Source of the DNA: Epiperipatus broadwayi | Taxonomy: Eukaryota > Onychophora > Udeonychophora > Euonychophora > Peripatidae | Direction: 5' to 3' | DNA length: 64,000 bases | Assembly: GCA_028023455.1 (NCBI GenBank) | Contig: JAQFVV010012400.1 | Coordinates: 13,897,748 to 13,961,747 of the forward strand | Part shown: positions 47,386-60,305 of the stretch, piece after piece | How the letters are laid out: every line of letters begins with the position of its first letter | How positions within the stretch are numbered: position 1 is the first letter of the stretch | The notes under the pieces: model-generated | Seen by the model: the letters and a program-made list of their open reading frames with translations, nothing else | What the model was told of the DNA's origin: nothing | Databases searched by the model: none | Translations under genes and position numbers: made by a program

Positions 47386-47840
47386 TCTCGCGAAAACATT
47401 ACTTTTCGCGTGATGATCAAAATACTGCTCTGCTGCACCCTTAAAAGCAATTTTTGAGGGTTACACCTTCGAAATGGAACCTTCACGACATTATTAATAA
47501 AGTTACAACATAACAGTAGGTTAGAGCACTTAAAAAAAAAATCTTTGCAATGAAATTTTAAATAATTACAACAGGCTAAAATCCACACACACTCACACGA
47601 AAGTATAGAGAAAATAGACATTCTATCATTACGATAAAGCTAATAACACAACCAACTATGGCAGCCAATAAGGCATTTGTCTGTGCTTTTAGCATAGAAA
47701 AAAGCCAGACCGGCTAGCCGGGTGAGACTCTTTCTGTGTTTTATCGTAGAAAGAAGCCTCTTAGGTTGGGTGTAAGCTGCTGAAATGGTATATTTCTAGG
47801 AATTGACCTAGAAATAGCGCCATCATGCGGCTGACATAAG
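47386..47840. other. CpG-containing stretch after the minisatellite
   Basis: Noticeably richer in CG than its surroundings (TTCTCGCGAAAAC, CTTTTCGCGTGATG, CCGGCTAGCCGGGTG, AGCGCCATCATGCGGC). It includes hairpins such as TTTCTAGG...CCTAGAAA at about 47788-47813 and CCGGCTAGCCGG. No gene is recognised. It may be the other end of an element spanning the minisatellite, or a small regulatory island. Confidence 0.4.
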
Positions 47841-48288
47841 AGAATAGAAAACAATCGTTTTTTTTCTTTCAAAAATTTGATACAATTGAGTATTTCATTT
47901 AATAAAATAATTTATAAATGAAAAACTAGCAACCCTAAATAATTTAACAGAATTTGTAAAGAGCTTTCCTTAAGTAATAAAATAAAAGTTATCAATTTAG
48001 ATAGTGGGAGGAAAAAACTATATTCTGAAGTGGACCGTATCTTCAAAAAAGATAAATCATCTATAACAGCAGTTCCCAACCTTTTTTGGATAAAATATTG
48101 GTGAATTTTAGGCAAGAGAATGGCATACTGGTTAAAAAAAAAAAAGTCAAATTTCTATATGAAGGAATGTAATATAATTTAATACAGACTATGTACTTGT
48201 TTTGTTTTTTTAATTTATTTATTTAGGTATCATAGCATTTTACAACAATGTAAAACAAAAGATTGCAAAACATTTAGTGAGGGGTATA

Positions 48289-48416
48289 ATTATACAATAT
48301 AAAAAAATTAAAGAAAAAATTTTGAACATAAATATCACAAAATAAAAATTATACAATATAAAAATATAGAAAATGAAAAAATATTTTTGAACATAAATAT
48401 CACAAAAGCATAATTG
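48289..48416. repeat. Tandem duplication in hAT copy 3
   Basis: AATTATACAATATAAAAA, a short AT-rich part, then TTTTGAACATAAATATCACAAAA occurs twice in succession, in the presumed 3' non-coding part of the element. Confidence 0.8.
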
Positions 48417-48444
48417 GTTAATGCTCTTTGGATAATAAATTATT

Positions 48445-49719
48445 TTAATTAATATGAGATTTGCACTTGTTTATATTTAACAATATTAGAAATACTTGGC
48501 TCAATTTTGCTCAGCTTAAAGCAAAGATCTGATTCAATATTGAGCAAATTTCTATATTTGTTTTTTATCACAATCATAATAAAAAATCCACTCTCACACA
48601 AGTATGTGATACTGAATGGTATTAAAAATTTTAATTGAGAGAGTTAGACAGCCAAAATGAAAACAAACTATTACTCTGAAATTTCAATTTCAATCCACCA
48701 TCACTAATAAAATCTATAAAAAAAACTCTTTCACAATTACATTATCTGGAACTTCCTCTATAAATGAAAAGAAATTGTGAATCCAACTTTGAACAGTAAA
48801 ATCCTCAGTAAAATATTTTGACAACATTCAAAGATTTTAAATGGTCCTGCATATTAATGAAAAGTTTGCTTCTGAAAAATTATATAGAATAGAAAACATA
48901 CTGAAATTCCTTTTCTCGATTTGTTCTTTAAGAAATGGTAATTTATTTTTCAATGCTGTTATTTTATCGCTAAGGACAAACAGAGAATTGTTAGCTCCCT
49001 GCAAACTCATACTTAGATCATTTAGCCATGAGAAAATATAAATATGCTAGACTAAATAGTCATTCCTCATCAGTAAGATGATATTTTATTCAATCTCCTG
49101 AGTCCATAAGAAAATATATTTATCTTGGAGTGTAACACAAAAAGTAGGCTGAGGAGTTTGCTTCGTGAAAGCTATCAAATCTTGGTATGAAATAATAGTG
49201 TTTTATGTTCACTCCCCAACTCATTACATACAATTGAAAATAAGCTGGAATTAAGTGCTTTTGATTTTATCAAATTAACTATTTTTACAGCTCCATTAAG
49301 AACAAATCTTAAATTTGCAGGGATATGTTTTGTAGCTAAAACTTCTGATGAATTATGCAGTGCATAGATTTACACTGGTGCTACTTCTTCAATTTTCACA
49401 ATATCTTTAGTTACTGGTAGCAATAAAGTTTCTTCAATGGTATGTGCTTTACCGCACATGTTGGGATAATAAATGACTTTTCAAAAGAGAAAGCTTCAAA
49501 CATCTGTTAGATAAACATTCAAAATATATAACCCATTAGAATAGATTGTTTTTGTACCAGATTTCATGGAGAAACCTATACTTTATAGTCAGAAACATAC
49601 TGCCTAATTCAACTATCTTTACATTTTGATGTCGATGGTTCATCTTTGTTCATATATGGCGATATATTTTCTTTTGATTTGGAATAACTACATCCAGCCT
49701 GCTCTAAAAATCTCTCCAT
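48445..49719 (-). pseudogene. hAT transposase (ZBED5/SCAND3-like), broken
   Basis: From an ATG at 49717-49719 the minus strand reads MERFLEQAGCSYSKSKENIS. Later pieces give YIPTCAVKHI-like sequence, LHCIIHQKFLATKHIPANLR (joining two frames), NGAVKIVNLIKSKALNSSLF, and the C-terminal dimerisation region FSITYLCESGFFIMI, YRNLLNIESDLC and LSKIEPSIS. HCIIHQ corresponds to the conserved HC-IHR step after the second catalytic Asp. Only a shortened protein is represented; the BED finger and first catalytic motif are missing or unreadable. Stops are frequent. The overall order and spacing make the family assignment secure. Confidence 0.8.
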
Positions 49720-50215
49720 ATTAAAGCCATTGATTTTCCTATTTTAAATAACAAAATAATAATAAAAATAAATAAATACGACTTGAAACTTACATTTTGT
49801 AATACTGTCAGTTGTTAAATGTATAATGTTTTAAAATTTGGTAGACTTAACTTCATAGCATTAATAAAAGTCACTATATAATTAACAAAACAAAGAACAA
49901 CTTATAATTATTTTCAATACATTTACACTAGATATAGCACTACAAATAACCATTGCATACATATTTTAAGACTATTTACCACAATATAGGAAAAAGTGTA
50001 GATTAGTCATCAAACTTTTATTTTATTTTACCTTTTACTTAAAAAAAAATTGATATAAAAAATTAACCAATTATACTTTTGTGATATTTTTTTTAAAATA
50101 AAAATATTTTAAAAAAATAATTACATGTTATACATAATATATTTTGTTTTTTATTTTACTTGTCAGGTATCAATAACTTGGCATTCGCTACCAGTACTGG
50201 TGGTACACTTACCAG

Positions 50216-51788
50216 CAGTCGGCAAAAATAGTATTTAAAAAAAGCATGTAGATGCTATTATTTGCATAATTTTTTTGATAAAAACTGAAAAGCATTAAAT
50301 TTTGAATAAAATATATGAACTAATAAAATATATCTGTAATCAGCCTTGCATTGCATCAAAAGGCTTAAGATCAATATGAAAAATTTAGCCAAGAATCTGA
50401 AATAAGTAAATCCAAGCTATTTGTAAGAAGTTGATATGGATTTCAAAATATCAAAACAAGTGAAAAAGCCATATCTGTCAATAATGAAACTATTGCTACT
50501 TTTTCTACCAAATTAAATATATATATATTAAAAAATATTGCCCAGAACAAATATTTAATTGCAATAAAACTCAGTTAATCGATAACATCAATAGCTCCAG
50601 AAAGTTAGTAGACTGACGATACTTTACTGTCCATTTAAGTAAAAACGAATAAGTTTCTGTGAATAAATGTGAAAACAGCTTCAGAAAGTCAGTAATCTAA
50701 ACTTCCATTATCTATTGTAATAAAAACCAATAAGTTTTTTTTTTTTTGTAAATATGAATGAGTGAACACACACATATATAGAAAATATGTGTAAATATAT
50801 TAGTATATTATTATTTTAAAATATTGTTTATATTAGAATCTTAATTTGTATATGCATACTACACAAGTAAAAAAGTGTGTTGTATATATGTATGATTTGT
50901 GCTGAAAAGAACTATACATTGATGATACAGTACAATAAACAACATGTATTTTATTGTACACAAACCTGGCAACCATCGCAGGAGGTATTATCCACTATAC
51001 ACAATATCTGCTAGGCAGCTTGAAACAAAATATAGCAAATGTGGGGAATTCCCACTTAATGAAATAGATACAATAAAAATTTATAACAAGTGATGAGTTT
51101 GTTGTTCAAGAGTTTACACCAAATTTGAGTACAATAGTTTATAATTCCAGAGTTCAGATCCACTACAACACAAATGTGATATAGTAATTAGAAAACAGTA
51201 CTTAACTGAAAATAGTTTTTAACAAATTAAAATAATCAACACAACATAGTATATAAGATTCTCATGCAGTATGAGGCAGTCAAAAACTGATAGCTATATT
51301 GTTTTAGACATTATAGTTTTATAATTTTTTTGTACAATACATAAGCTGTATGTACAGAATGGAGAAGTGATTACATAAATATTATGTAGTACCCATACAA
51401 TATATTATATATTTGATTGACTTAATACCTATCTATTAAAGTTATTTATCTGGTTTAATTATTAATTACCTAAGAGAAATAAATAAATCTACTTTGGTAA
51501 TGATTTACAACAAAGAAATCTTTTTTTTTCCTAACATGATAAACAAATTCTATCTTTTAAAATTTAAGCAATCTGAATCAATTTACTTGTATCCAAAAAA
51601 TTATGATGCAATAAAATTGTTGATACTGACTGCAAACATCCAAATACACAGAAATCTTAATTATAAAAACAGCTTCATTACTAAATGATTTGTAATTATA
51701 TATTTTGGATTATTTCCATTATGTAGTTGAAATTGTCTCAATATTTTTTAAAAAAAATCAAACTTTATTTTGATAAAATAATTTGGTT
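50216..51788. other. AT-rich stretch
   Basis: No gene is recognised. An (AT)n run lies near 50516-50530. The 64-codon frame at 51494-51688 is low complexity and not called. Confidence 0.55.
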
Positions 51789-51900
51789 CAGAGGTCCCCA
51801 AACTTTTTTGGAAAGCTGCATAAGCATTTTTCGAATAAATAATAGGCTGAAGAAAATAAATTTTCTAAAGAAATCCCCAGACTCCTAGCCTAAAAATAAA
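51789..51900 (+). mobile_element. hAT left terminus, partial
   Basis: CAGAGGTCCCCAAACTTTTT is a classic small-hAT left end, preceded by ATTTGGTT. I could not find the right end or a second copy of the 8-bp flank, so the element is either truncated or strongly diverged. Confidence 0.55.
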
Positions 51901-54642
51901 TTTAAAAATTCATATTTATTTAATTCATTAAATTAAAAAAAAAAAAAACCTTATAATACAAATTTAATGTCATGGATACATTTGCTGATTTTTTATATTA
52001 GGTTTAATCTGAAAAATGTGCTTACAAAAGTCATATAGACGTTGATATGACTTATATGATTGGATATTCGATTCTTTGTATTTCATTTTTGAAAAAGTTT
52101 ACATGCAATCATATGTACTTCTAAAAACAGATATTATTTTTTTGGCGCAAAAGTAACCAGATTGTAATCAAACCAAAACCATAATAAAGGTTATGACTAT
52201 AACTTTCTCAATGAAGAGCATTGGATTGCACATAATTTCCAGCACCCATTATCAGAAATGTTTTAAACTTTCAAGTGCCATAAGGTTTTGAACCCAAACA
52301 AACTTCTATAACTTTATGGTTTTGATATTAGATCAGTACATATATTTTAGTGTCACCAGTCATTCCATTAATTGTAAGCACATTTGATAAACAACTTGGC
52401 TTGGATTCAATTCTCAAGTCATTAATTTTATAAGTTGTAAAAGATGTAAAAAAAAAAAAAAATGGCAAAAATATTTCTCTGTGATAAAAATCAATAAATA
52501 ACTTAAGTAAACTGACTACTATTCTTAATGCAGCAGTATTATATAGTGCTTTTGTTTAAAGATTCCGATGGCTTTGATAATCACTCAAATTTTGACTACA
52601 GCAAAATATCTATTCTAAAAACATTCTAGCTCCTTTTCCAATCATTTTGCACAAAATTGACGAATTTTCTAAAATAATCCATTTTAAAAAGATTGTGAAT
52701 CATACTCCCAGAGCAAATGATTAATACATACAGAAATATTGCAAGTACATAAATATTATATTTTTACATACATTTTATAACTGTTTTTCCATTATGAATA
52801 CAAAAACACCTGCAATATCTATAGCTTAAATTTTGAATCTGGGTCAAGTAAAATTCTTTTTAAAAGGTTTAAGATTAGCCAACCTAATTAATTATCTAAC
52901 ACTCATCAAAATGGGTACCTAGCTATTCTTAACTAGAAGATAAAACAAAGATATGGAAAATTACTCAATCGTTACTCATCAGTTGGTAAGCTTGCTATAT
53001 ATTGTCTTTTCCTTCACTGTTCTTCTTACAGGGGTTGTTGAGGAAATCATTTTATAATAAGAAAAAAAATTGTAAATTTTGATTGTAATGATAATAAAAT
53101 AAAATGTTTGCCTTATTTCAAAACAATTTATCTTTTACAGATTACTTCTATTAAAAAGGATTAAACAAATATATTGACATTACATTCAAAATATATCAAA
53201 TTTTGAATACTGACCACATCGCCATAGCTAAATTGACTAAGCACTTGCTGTTTCTTGTTTCTTGCATTATTTATGTTTAACAAAGAATATTTAATGAATA
53301 AACAAAAATTAATAAAATACATGAAAAGATTCATTTAGTCAATTAGCATGTTATTTAGTTCAATTAACCGTTTAGTTAGCCATTTTGGATAGTCAGTTCT
53401 GGAGTCTCATGATTCTCCCTGTTCGGAGCCAGCTTGCAGATTAAATTGAGAAACGTGTAACCTCAGAAATGTTGTTCATAAGGTGTTAAGTCATGGAGCA
53501 CTGATGAATGAGTTAGTTTGGTTGGACTCGGGATCTCAGCATTCCCTTTCGATCTGCTTTGGTGTATTTTACCTGGACTGTGGATTTTGTTACATAAATG
53601 TACAAATCCGATCGTTGCAATAATTATAAAATAATGTAATTATAAAAATGTCAGTGGCACATTAAATTAACAAGAAACACATTAATACTAAGTACTATAC
53701 TCAAATCTAATATGTGTATATGTTAATGGCTGCATTTCATGATAAAAATAAAACTTACTATCCAGCTTATTGATGATGATAATGATAAAATGCAAAGTAT
53801 TGGTACAATATTAAATTTGAGACTTTCAAACAATGCTGTGTATGGATAACAGTAGCAATTTACTTGTAAAGTAGTAATTCTGCAAACTTAAAAATATCTA
53901 TTAAGTGCATCATTTTAAGTTTATGTAAATTTCTGAATATAGATTACTTGCCATAAATTTCTCGATGTCATTCTTTCCCGTGAATAATTTGATAGTCCTC
54001 ATATAGATTCAAAGCTTTCTTGCATAATACATTACTGTGTTTTGATATATTCTTCTCATTCATATCATCTAAACTTAATGCATTTTCAATCTACATTAAA
54101 TACTTACCATATACTATGAATGTAATTTTAGCCCATTTAAGAACCCGCATTTGACAATTTCATAAATGAATGATTAATAAATAATTGGCCAATTTAAGTA
54201 AAAATATAATTTTTTTCTCTCACACAATTATTTCATTTTCATATCTAAAAGTAAAATAGTTTCTTTTATGCTTGAAAGAACTGTTACCATTATCCTTGCA
54301 CTTTCATGTCATTCAAAACAAAATTTTACTTTTCAAGTTCATAATAACAATGCAATATCATGATTGTAAATTGTATTGCAATTGAAGATGTGAAAATACT
54401 TACAACTGAACAAATAAGAAATATATATACAAAATTATATAATTAGTTTGCCATCTGTGCATTATATATATTAATTTAAATAAAATTATTAAATTCTCTT
54501 TATATATATATATTTCTACTTGAAAGTGATTTTATACTTTTTCCACTTTTACTTGAAAGTGATGTAACGGCATATACTTATTCCATTGCAATATATTCTT
54601 CTCAATGTCAATAATTGTATTTTTTCTGGGAAAAAATTCACA
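51901..54642. other. AT-rich stretch with one GC-richer islet
   Basis: No gene is recognised. At about 53390-53590 the sequence is less AT-rich (CTCCCTGTTCGGAGCCAGCT, GGACTCGGGATCTCAGC) and may be a fragment of an unassigned repeat or exon. Upstream, TTCTTCTTACAGGGG near 53021 resembles a splice acceptor, but no coding frame follows it. Confidence 0.5.
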
Positions 54643-54644
54643 TA

Positions 54645-56906
54645 CAGGCAGTCCCCTAGCTACAAACTTAATTGGTTCCTGACATGTGCTTTGAAACTGA
54701 AATTGTTTGAAAGTAGAGGTATGTAAAAAAAACATCAAAAGGGTTTTCAAAATACAGTATTTATTTTTTACTGATTAGTATCTGGAGATTTGTTTACAAA
54801 TTTATCAGGAGTTAATTGAATTGTATTCTTTTTCTTTTTTTTTTTTTTTTTTGGTAAAGAATTCTAAAACATTGACTTTTTTTATTGCCCATTGTACACG
54901 AGATATACAAGCTCCATTGGGATTACACTCTCTCATAATGGTCAAAAATTTATCAAGATGCGTGAAGACTTCACTCATATTCTTGATTATCAAACTCTTA
55001 ACAATAAGTTCATTATCAGGTTTTTCTTCATTTTGTATTTCATTCATCTCTTGTAGTTTAATCAAGTCTTCATTTGACAGAGGTTCTGAGTGAGATTGTA
55101 TTAACTCATCAATATCTTCATCAGTGACATCTAAATTTAATTCATTCATTAGTTGTGGTATCTACAGAAGTTTCTCCAATGTCCATAGAAGGATTCACCA
55201 TTTCTGAATATATATATATATTTTTAACAACCTTCCATTGTTGACTCTCTTATTCCAGCCCATGCATCCCCAATAATATTTGTTGCATTCCATATAAATT
55301 TTCCAAAAATCTCTTAGTGTGGGTTCACCTTCCTTGTCAATTGCCTTGATTGCTTGAGTCATTAATTTTCTCATATAATACCGCTTAAAAGTAGCTATCA
55401 GAGTTTGGTCCATAGGTTGTATTTCACTTGTGGTATTGGGAGGGATAAACACAACATTAACTTCTGGATATAAATTTTGCAGGTATTTTGGATGTCCAGG
55501 AAAATTGTCTAAGAGCAATAGTTTTAAATTGTAAATTATTCTCACAACAATATTGACTAACAGAAGACACAAAATGATGTGAAAACCAATCTTGAAAAAG
55601 CTATGCAGTAGCCCAGGCTCTAGTATTTGATTTCCTAATGACTGGAAACATTCTTTTATCTTTTCCTTTCAATGCTCTATGATTTTCTATCTGATAAATT
55701 AGCATTGACTTCAATTTAAAATCACCATTTAAATTACTTCCAAGAAGCAATGTTAATCTGTTTTTAGAAAGTTTATGCCCAGGTGCAACTGATTCTTCCT
55801 TTGGTAAATATGTATATGCAGACATCTTTTTCCAAAATAATCCTGTCTCATCTACATTGAAGACTAGGCATAGAAAATAAGCTCAATCTTTAATGATATT
55901 AGAGAAAGTGAAAATAAATTCACTGGCAGCTTACTTATCTGCACTGGCATCTTCCCCAGTACATTTAATATTATGTAAAAAAAAAAAAATCTCATTTTAA
56001 ATTTGTGAAACCAGCCATTGCTTGCTACAAATTCAACAGCAGAGTTCTTTTAATTCTTACTTCCAATCTTCACACAAACTAAGAGCCTAGTTTGAATAAT
56101 TTATAAACTCACTGGGATGTTTTTTTGATGTTGATCTTCAATCCATAAATCCAAAGATTTCTCCATTTCATTCATTACTCTGCCACATATTTTTTGAAAC
56201 AATCTTTGAAGAAATATTTCCACAATTTTCAACACATTCCTTAATTTTGTTCTTGTTTTTCAAAATATATTGTTCATCAGTTTAAATTACATGAATGTGC
56301 AATTGAAGCAAAAGGTTCACCATTTTCAGAATGTCTAATTACTAATCCATTTTTGTCTCGATGGTTTGTGGTTTATGAGACCTTGATTTCTTTTTGTTGT
56401 ATCAACACTGCTATTTTTTTGTTTCTCACTCATATTTTTAATTAATAAGAATGAAAAAAAATTATCAAAATAGAAATATATACAGTATATATGTAACATA
56501 ATCGTGCAAAAAGTTTTTAAAAACAAGACGATCCTGTTCAAGACAGTCTGTGATGGTGCTAAAAATAAAAATTGTCAGAGAAATGGAAAAATTTACTGTA
56601 TTTTATATAAGTTCTTATTGTTCTCTAAAATATACTTTTAATTATTTTCTGAATTCCAAAGTTTATCTTTCTTTAGAAAAAATCCAATTACAAATGTAAA
56701 GTTTTTTTTTAATCAGATACTCTAAATTTGTAGCGTTAATTACTAAAAGCAATTTTTAATTATAAAAGTATTAAAATACTGTATAATTTTGAATATTCAT
56801 TTCTTTCTACAATATATAGCACTAATTATACATGAAAGTATGTGCCTAGATAAAGATCTAAAATCCAAAAGCGATTACATAATAGCGAAATGTAGGGGAT
56901 TGCCTA
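54645..56906 (-). mobile_element. Tigger/pogo DNA transposon, near full length
   Basis: The left end CAGGCAGTCCCCTAGCTAC and the complement of the right end TAGGCAATCCCCTACATTT form a terminal inverted repeat. TA lies outside each end (54643-54644 and 56907-56908), the target-site duplication of the Tc1/mariner-pogo group. The 2.26-kb element contains one minus-strand transposase pseudogene covering most of its length. Confidence 0.9.
54805..56433 (-). pseudogene. Tigger-type DDE transposase, broken
   Basis: A pogo-group transposase, related to vertebrate TIGD and jerky proteins, that cuts and pastes the element at TA sites. From the ATG at 56431-56433 it reads MSEKQKNSS; a DNA-binding N-terminal part follows in several frames. 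The first catalytic Asp is in FNVDETGLFWKKM (about 55850), followed by PKEESVAPGHKLSKNRLTLL. The second is in LLLLDNFPGHP (about 55510) and the third in IQPMDQT (about 55420), so the D-D-D triad is still readable. The tail ends in a lysine-rich run at 54805. Frameshifts near 55590 and at several places between 55860 and 56340 separate these parts. Confidence 0.92.
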
Positions 56907-56908
56907 TA

Positions 56909-58107
56909 CTTCTATTATAAGTCATTACTTATAAACTTTTAATAGTCTACAATAATAACTTTTATTTTTTATTTTTTTTTTGCACTTTTAATTGTAAATA
57001 ATAAAACATTTTTAAAGATCTATGATTTAGGCTCAAATTCTTCATAAAGAATGTTTTCAAATAAAGCTTTGGCCTAAATTAAAGAATTCCCTAACATCAC
57101 ATATATACCAATCCCAAATATAATTAATTCAAAAAGTAAATAATAAAACAATATTATTTACAATCTTCTCTAGTTAAATTTAAAAAGATTTTTTTTCTGG
57201 CAGTTCCTGCAAAAATAAAAAAATATGTGAAAGTAAAAAATGAATAATGAATGTCTTTTAGTTTTACCTTTCATAGTCTCATATTGATTTATCATTAGCT
57301 GATGGTGAATGATTCAAGATAAAACTAAAATAATTTATTCATAAACAGAAAATTTTCTTTTACTAGGAAAGATTAATAATAAACTATAAAAACTATCATT
57401 AAATTTTAAAATCAAAATAGATATGCAGAATTTTTAATGTACAAATACATACATTATCTAAGATAACTCTACATTGCAACACGAGTTATGAATATGAAAT
57501 AATGCCTTAACTTGTTCCTCTCAATCTAGCTAGCTTGCTTCTAAGTATTGATTGCAATCCATTCATTTGAAAGATTGCTAATACCTTCAGCTGGATTTAT
57601 TTACTTATCAAATACTTAAACAATTATGGAATGGCTTGCTTGAAAATTCTAAAAAAAAATTTGAATCCATTCTGGAAATGAATCTTTGATTATGAACCTA
57701 AAGTATTAAGTGCTACACACCATAACAACATTTCAATTATCTCAAAATCAAATTTTACAATTAAAAACATTACTCAAATCACATCATAAAGATATTAACA
57801 TCTTTTCTATTATTTTGTGATAATTTTATTATAAAATAACATTGATTTAAAATTTTTTAATTGGAAAAATATCTCAATATATCTGATTCATTTATGTATA
57901 TTAATGTCTATATTTCTTAATCCCAAAAAAAAAAAAATCATATATGCCAAAATTTTATAACTAGACAAATATTATCATAAAAAAATTTACAAAAACAAAA
58001 CTATTGTAAATGTAAATATGTATCTCTTTTATTCCCTTTCATATAATTATAAAAGTTACAATAATTTGTTTTGTACTGATACTTGAAATATTTCAAATGC
58101 TCTACAC
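56909..58107. other. AT-rich stretch
   Basis: No supported feature. Confidence 0.6.
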
Positions 58108-58190
58108 CAGAGATATCCAACCTGCAACCAGAAAGCTACATGTAGCCGAGAATGAGTAACAATGCGGCCCAACGTAAAATTGTAAATTTA
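58108..58190 (+). mobile_element. hAT left terminus, partial
   Basis: CAGAGATATCCAACCTGCAA, followed by AGCTACATGTAGCC and GCGGCCCAACG, matches the layout of hAT left ends. A second similar motif (AAGTGATCACAAACTTGGAA) occurs near 58372. Right ends and target duplications were not found. Confidence 0.45.
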
Positions 58191-59970
58191 TTTAAAACAT
58201 TAGGAATTTTTTGTGTGTGATGTGTCACAATGTGATTAATATATTAATGTACATATGCATTCAAATACAATGTCAAATATCCAGTTAGTATTATGCTTCA
58301 CACTTTTACTTTAAGAATAATATATATATAACAACAATGCTTTATTACTTAGATATGTACATTTTCTATATAAGTGATCACAAACTTGGAACCTTCTCAA
58401 TGATTTTAAAACTCTTGTAGGCTGCAGCATAATTAAGAATATTATTTAAAAATATAGAAATGCAAATTTTATTCAGCATAAAAATAAACTTTGGTCATAT
58501 ATTGTTATTTTTTTTTTTCTCTGGGATATTATTAAAATTTAATTTTAAATTGTGTACAGTGTAAATATTAGCTAAAGTATTCAGTCACATCAATGTATTT
58601 TCAGTTTTAAAAATATATAAGCAAAATTGGATACATTATGCAGCTAATAATAAATTTTGCAAGATAAAAATGCAAAACAAATTGAAAAAGATTCATATCA
58701 TTAATATTTATTCAGATAGTTTGTATCTCTGCCTTCTCAAGTACTGTATTAATTGAAAAAAATTTAAGTCATTTCCAAGAAAATAGTTACCACACTTAAT
58801 AAAATGCGACATCTCGTAGCAAAAAAATAATTGCCACAGCCGAAATATTTGTATATAAAGTGCTGTTTATTTAGATCTGCATAATGCATTAATAATTTTT
58901 ATTAGTCATTCATTAGACAAGGGATTATCCACTACATGAATATTTCTGTAATGCAATTTCCATTATGCTACTCTCACGCAAAGTAGACTGGTTTCTATCC
59001 ACTTTTAGCACCTTGCATGATTAATGTAGTGAAAATTATACTATAGAAATATTATTCTGTGTAATACATAATGTTAAAAAAAAGGATTAAATATTGATTA
59101 CAATATGCAAATACAAAATGTATTAGATTTTTCTTTTTAATATGACAGGAATGTATTCTTTTTATGTTAACTGCAATTAAGATTTCATAATGTACAATTT
59201 GGTAATTTTGCTATTCATATATTAATGCTAAATAACAAGCTTTTTTATGATGAATTAAATAAGTTTTTATTAAACTTTTTTAAAAAATTCTAAATAATTT
59301 CATATAATATACAGTATTACACATTTTAAAAAAAATTAAACCTTCAGTATGGATCTTTTTTCAGAGCAACGAGATAGTTGCGTGGAAAAACACTAAAAAT
59401 TGCTAATATCTATTTTACTTTCACTTTCTCGTCTACTTTACTGTATTTCTGGACAATTCTCTTTAAAAATTTGTGGATATATACATTTCCAACTAAAATC
59501 ATGGCAGCAACTAATATGTGAATAGAATCGGGAAATCTCCCAAGTTTCAAAATAAATGGATATCTTACATCGACTGGAAAAAGAAAATCATGTGTTCTTT
59601 TTAAGCATTTATACACATTTACCATTGCCATTATTTTTAATGACAAAGACAAATAGAACAAAGTACTCAAACCACTGTAGGTATATGCAAACTTATAAAA
59701 ATCATGATATCATAGAATGCCATGTGAAAATTCATTCTAAAGTTTTGCTCCAAAAACACTTAATTAACATCTGTGTACTCCGCTAACAAAACCAAGTTCA
59801 TTGAAGGATTTAGAAGACAACAATGGACTTAGAATGAGCAATTGATGACTCAGAAAGCAAGATAATTATGAATTGATGAAAGGCTCACCAGAAAAAACAC
59901 CTTTAAGCTAAGTTTTTTTTACATACATTTAAGTTGATTTTCCTCTTGGAGGTCTTAAAAAAACCAAGCA
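58191..59970. other. AT-rich stretch
   Basis: No gene is recognised. The frames at 59410-59670 (minus) and 59556-59786 (plus) overlap each other and show no family resemblance; I do not call them. Confidence 0.55.
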
Positions 59971-60305
59971 GGGCAAATTCCTAATGTCCATTCCACACGT
60001 TCTTGTCATGGTAGCTGTTATTACTATGTGATTATTCATATAGTATACGAACATGGATGGGCTGCTAACCAACACACATTAGCCAGCATGATGAGTTTAT
60101 TGGCTTTTTACCTCCGAGTTTAAGATCAAGAAACACGTCTTTCTTATCAGTTGCCTAATAATGCAGAATGAATGTATGTGTAAATGATAAATATTTTTCA
60201 AATAGATATATACAATCATGACAGACAAAAATAAATCATGGCCCTTATTCCCAGGAGGCTGTAAAGTCGCTAACCAATGCGGCGGTTGGTGGCCGAAGGC
60301 AGAGG

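Larger units (their letters stand above)
48067..50215 (-). mobile_element. ZBED5-like hAT element, copy 3 (minus strand)
   Basis: On the plus strand it begins CAGCAGTTCCCAACCTTTTT at 48067, a typical terminus of this hAT group. A transposase remnant reads on the minus strand between. The far end is placed near 50215, where AGTACTGGTGGTACACTTAC and CAGCAGTCGGC sit, but the terminal sequence there is not a clear inverted repeat and no 8-bp duplication was found. The element is a different subfamily from copies 1 and 2, judged by its ends and protein. Confidence 0.6.

Noticed and set aside
53010-53070. Splice acceptor TTCTTCTTACAG starting a host exon
   Set aside because: No open frame of useful length follows and no donor is evident.
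54821-55093. 90-codon plus-strand frame
   Set aside because: It is the antisense shadow of the Tigger C-terminal coding region.
59410-59786. Overlapping frames on both strands
   Set aside because: Neither shows a recognisable domain, and they lie just outside the RTE copy B boundary in AT-rich DNA.
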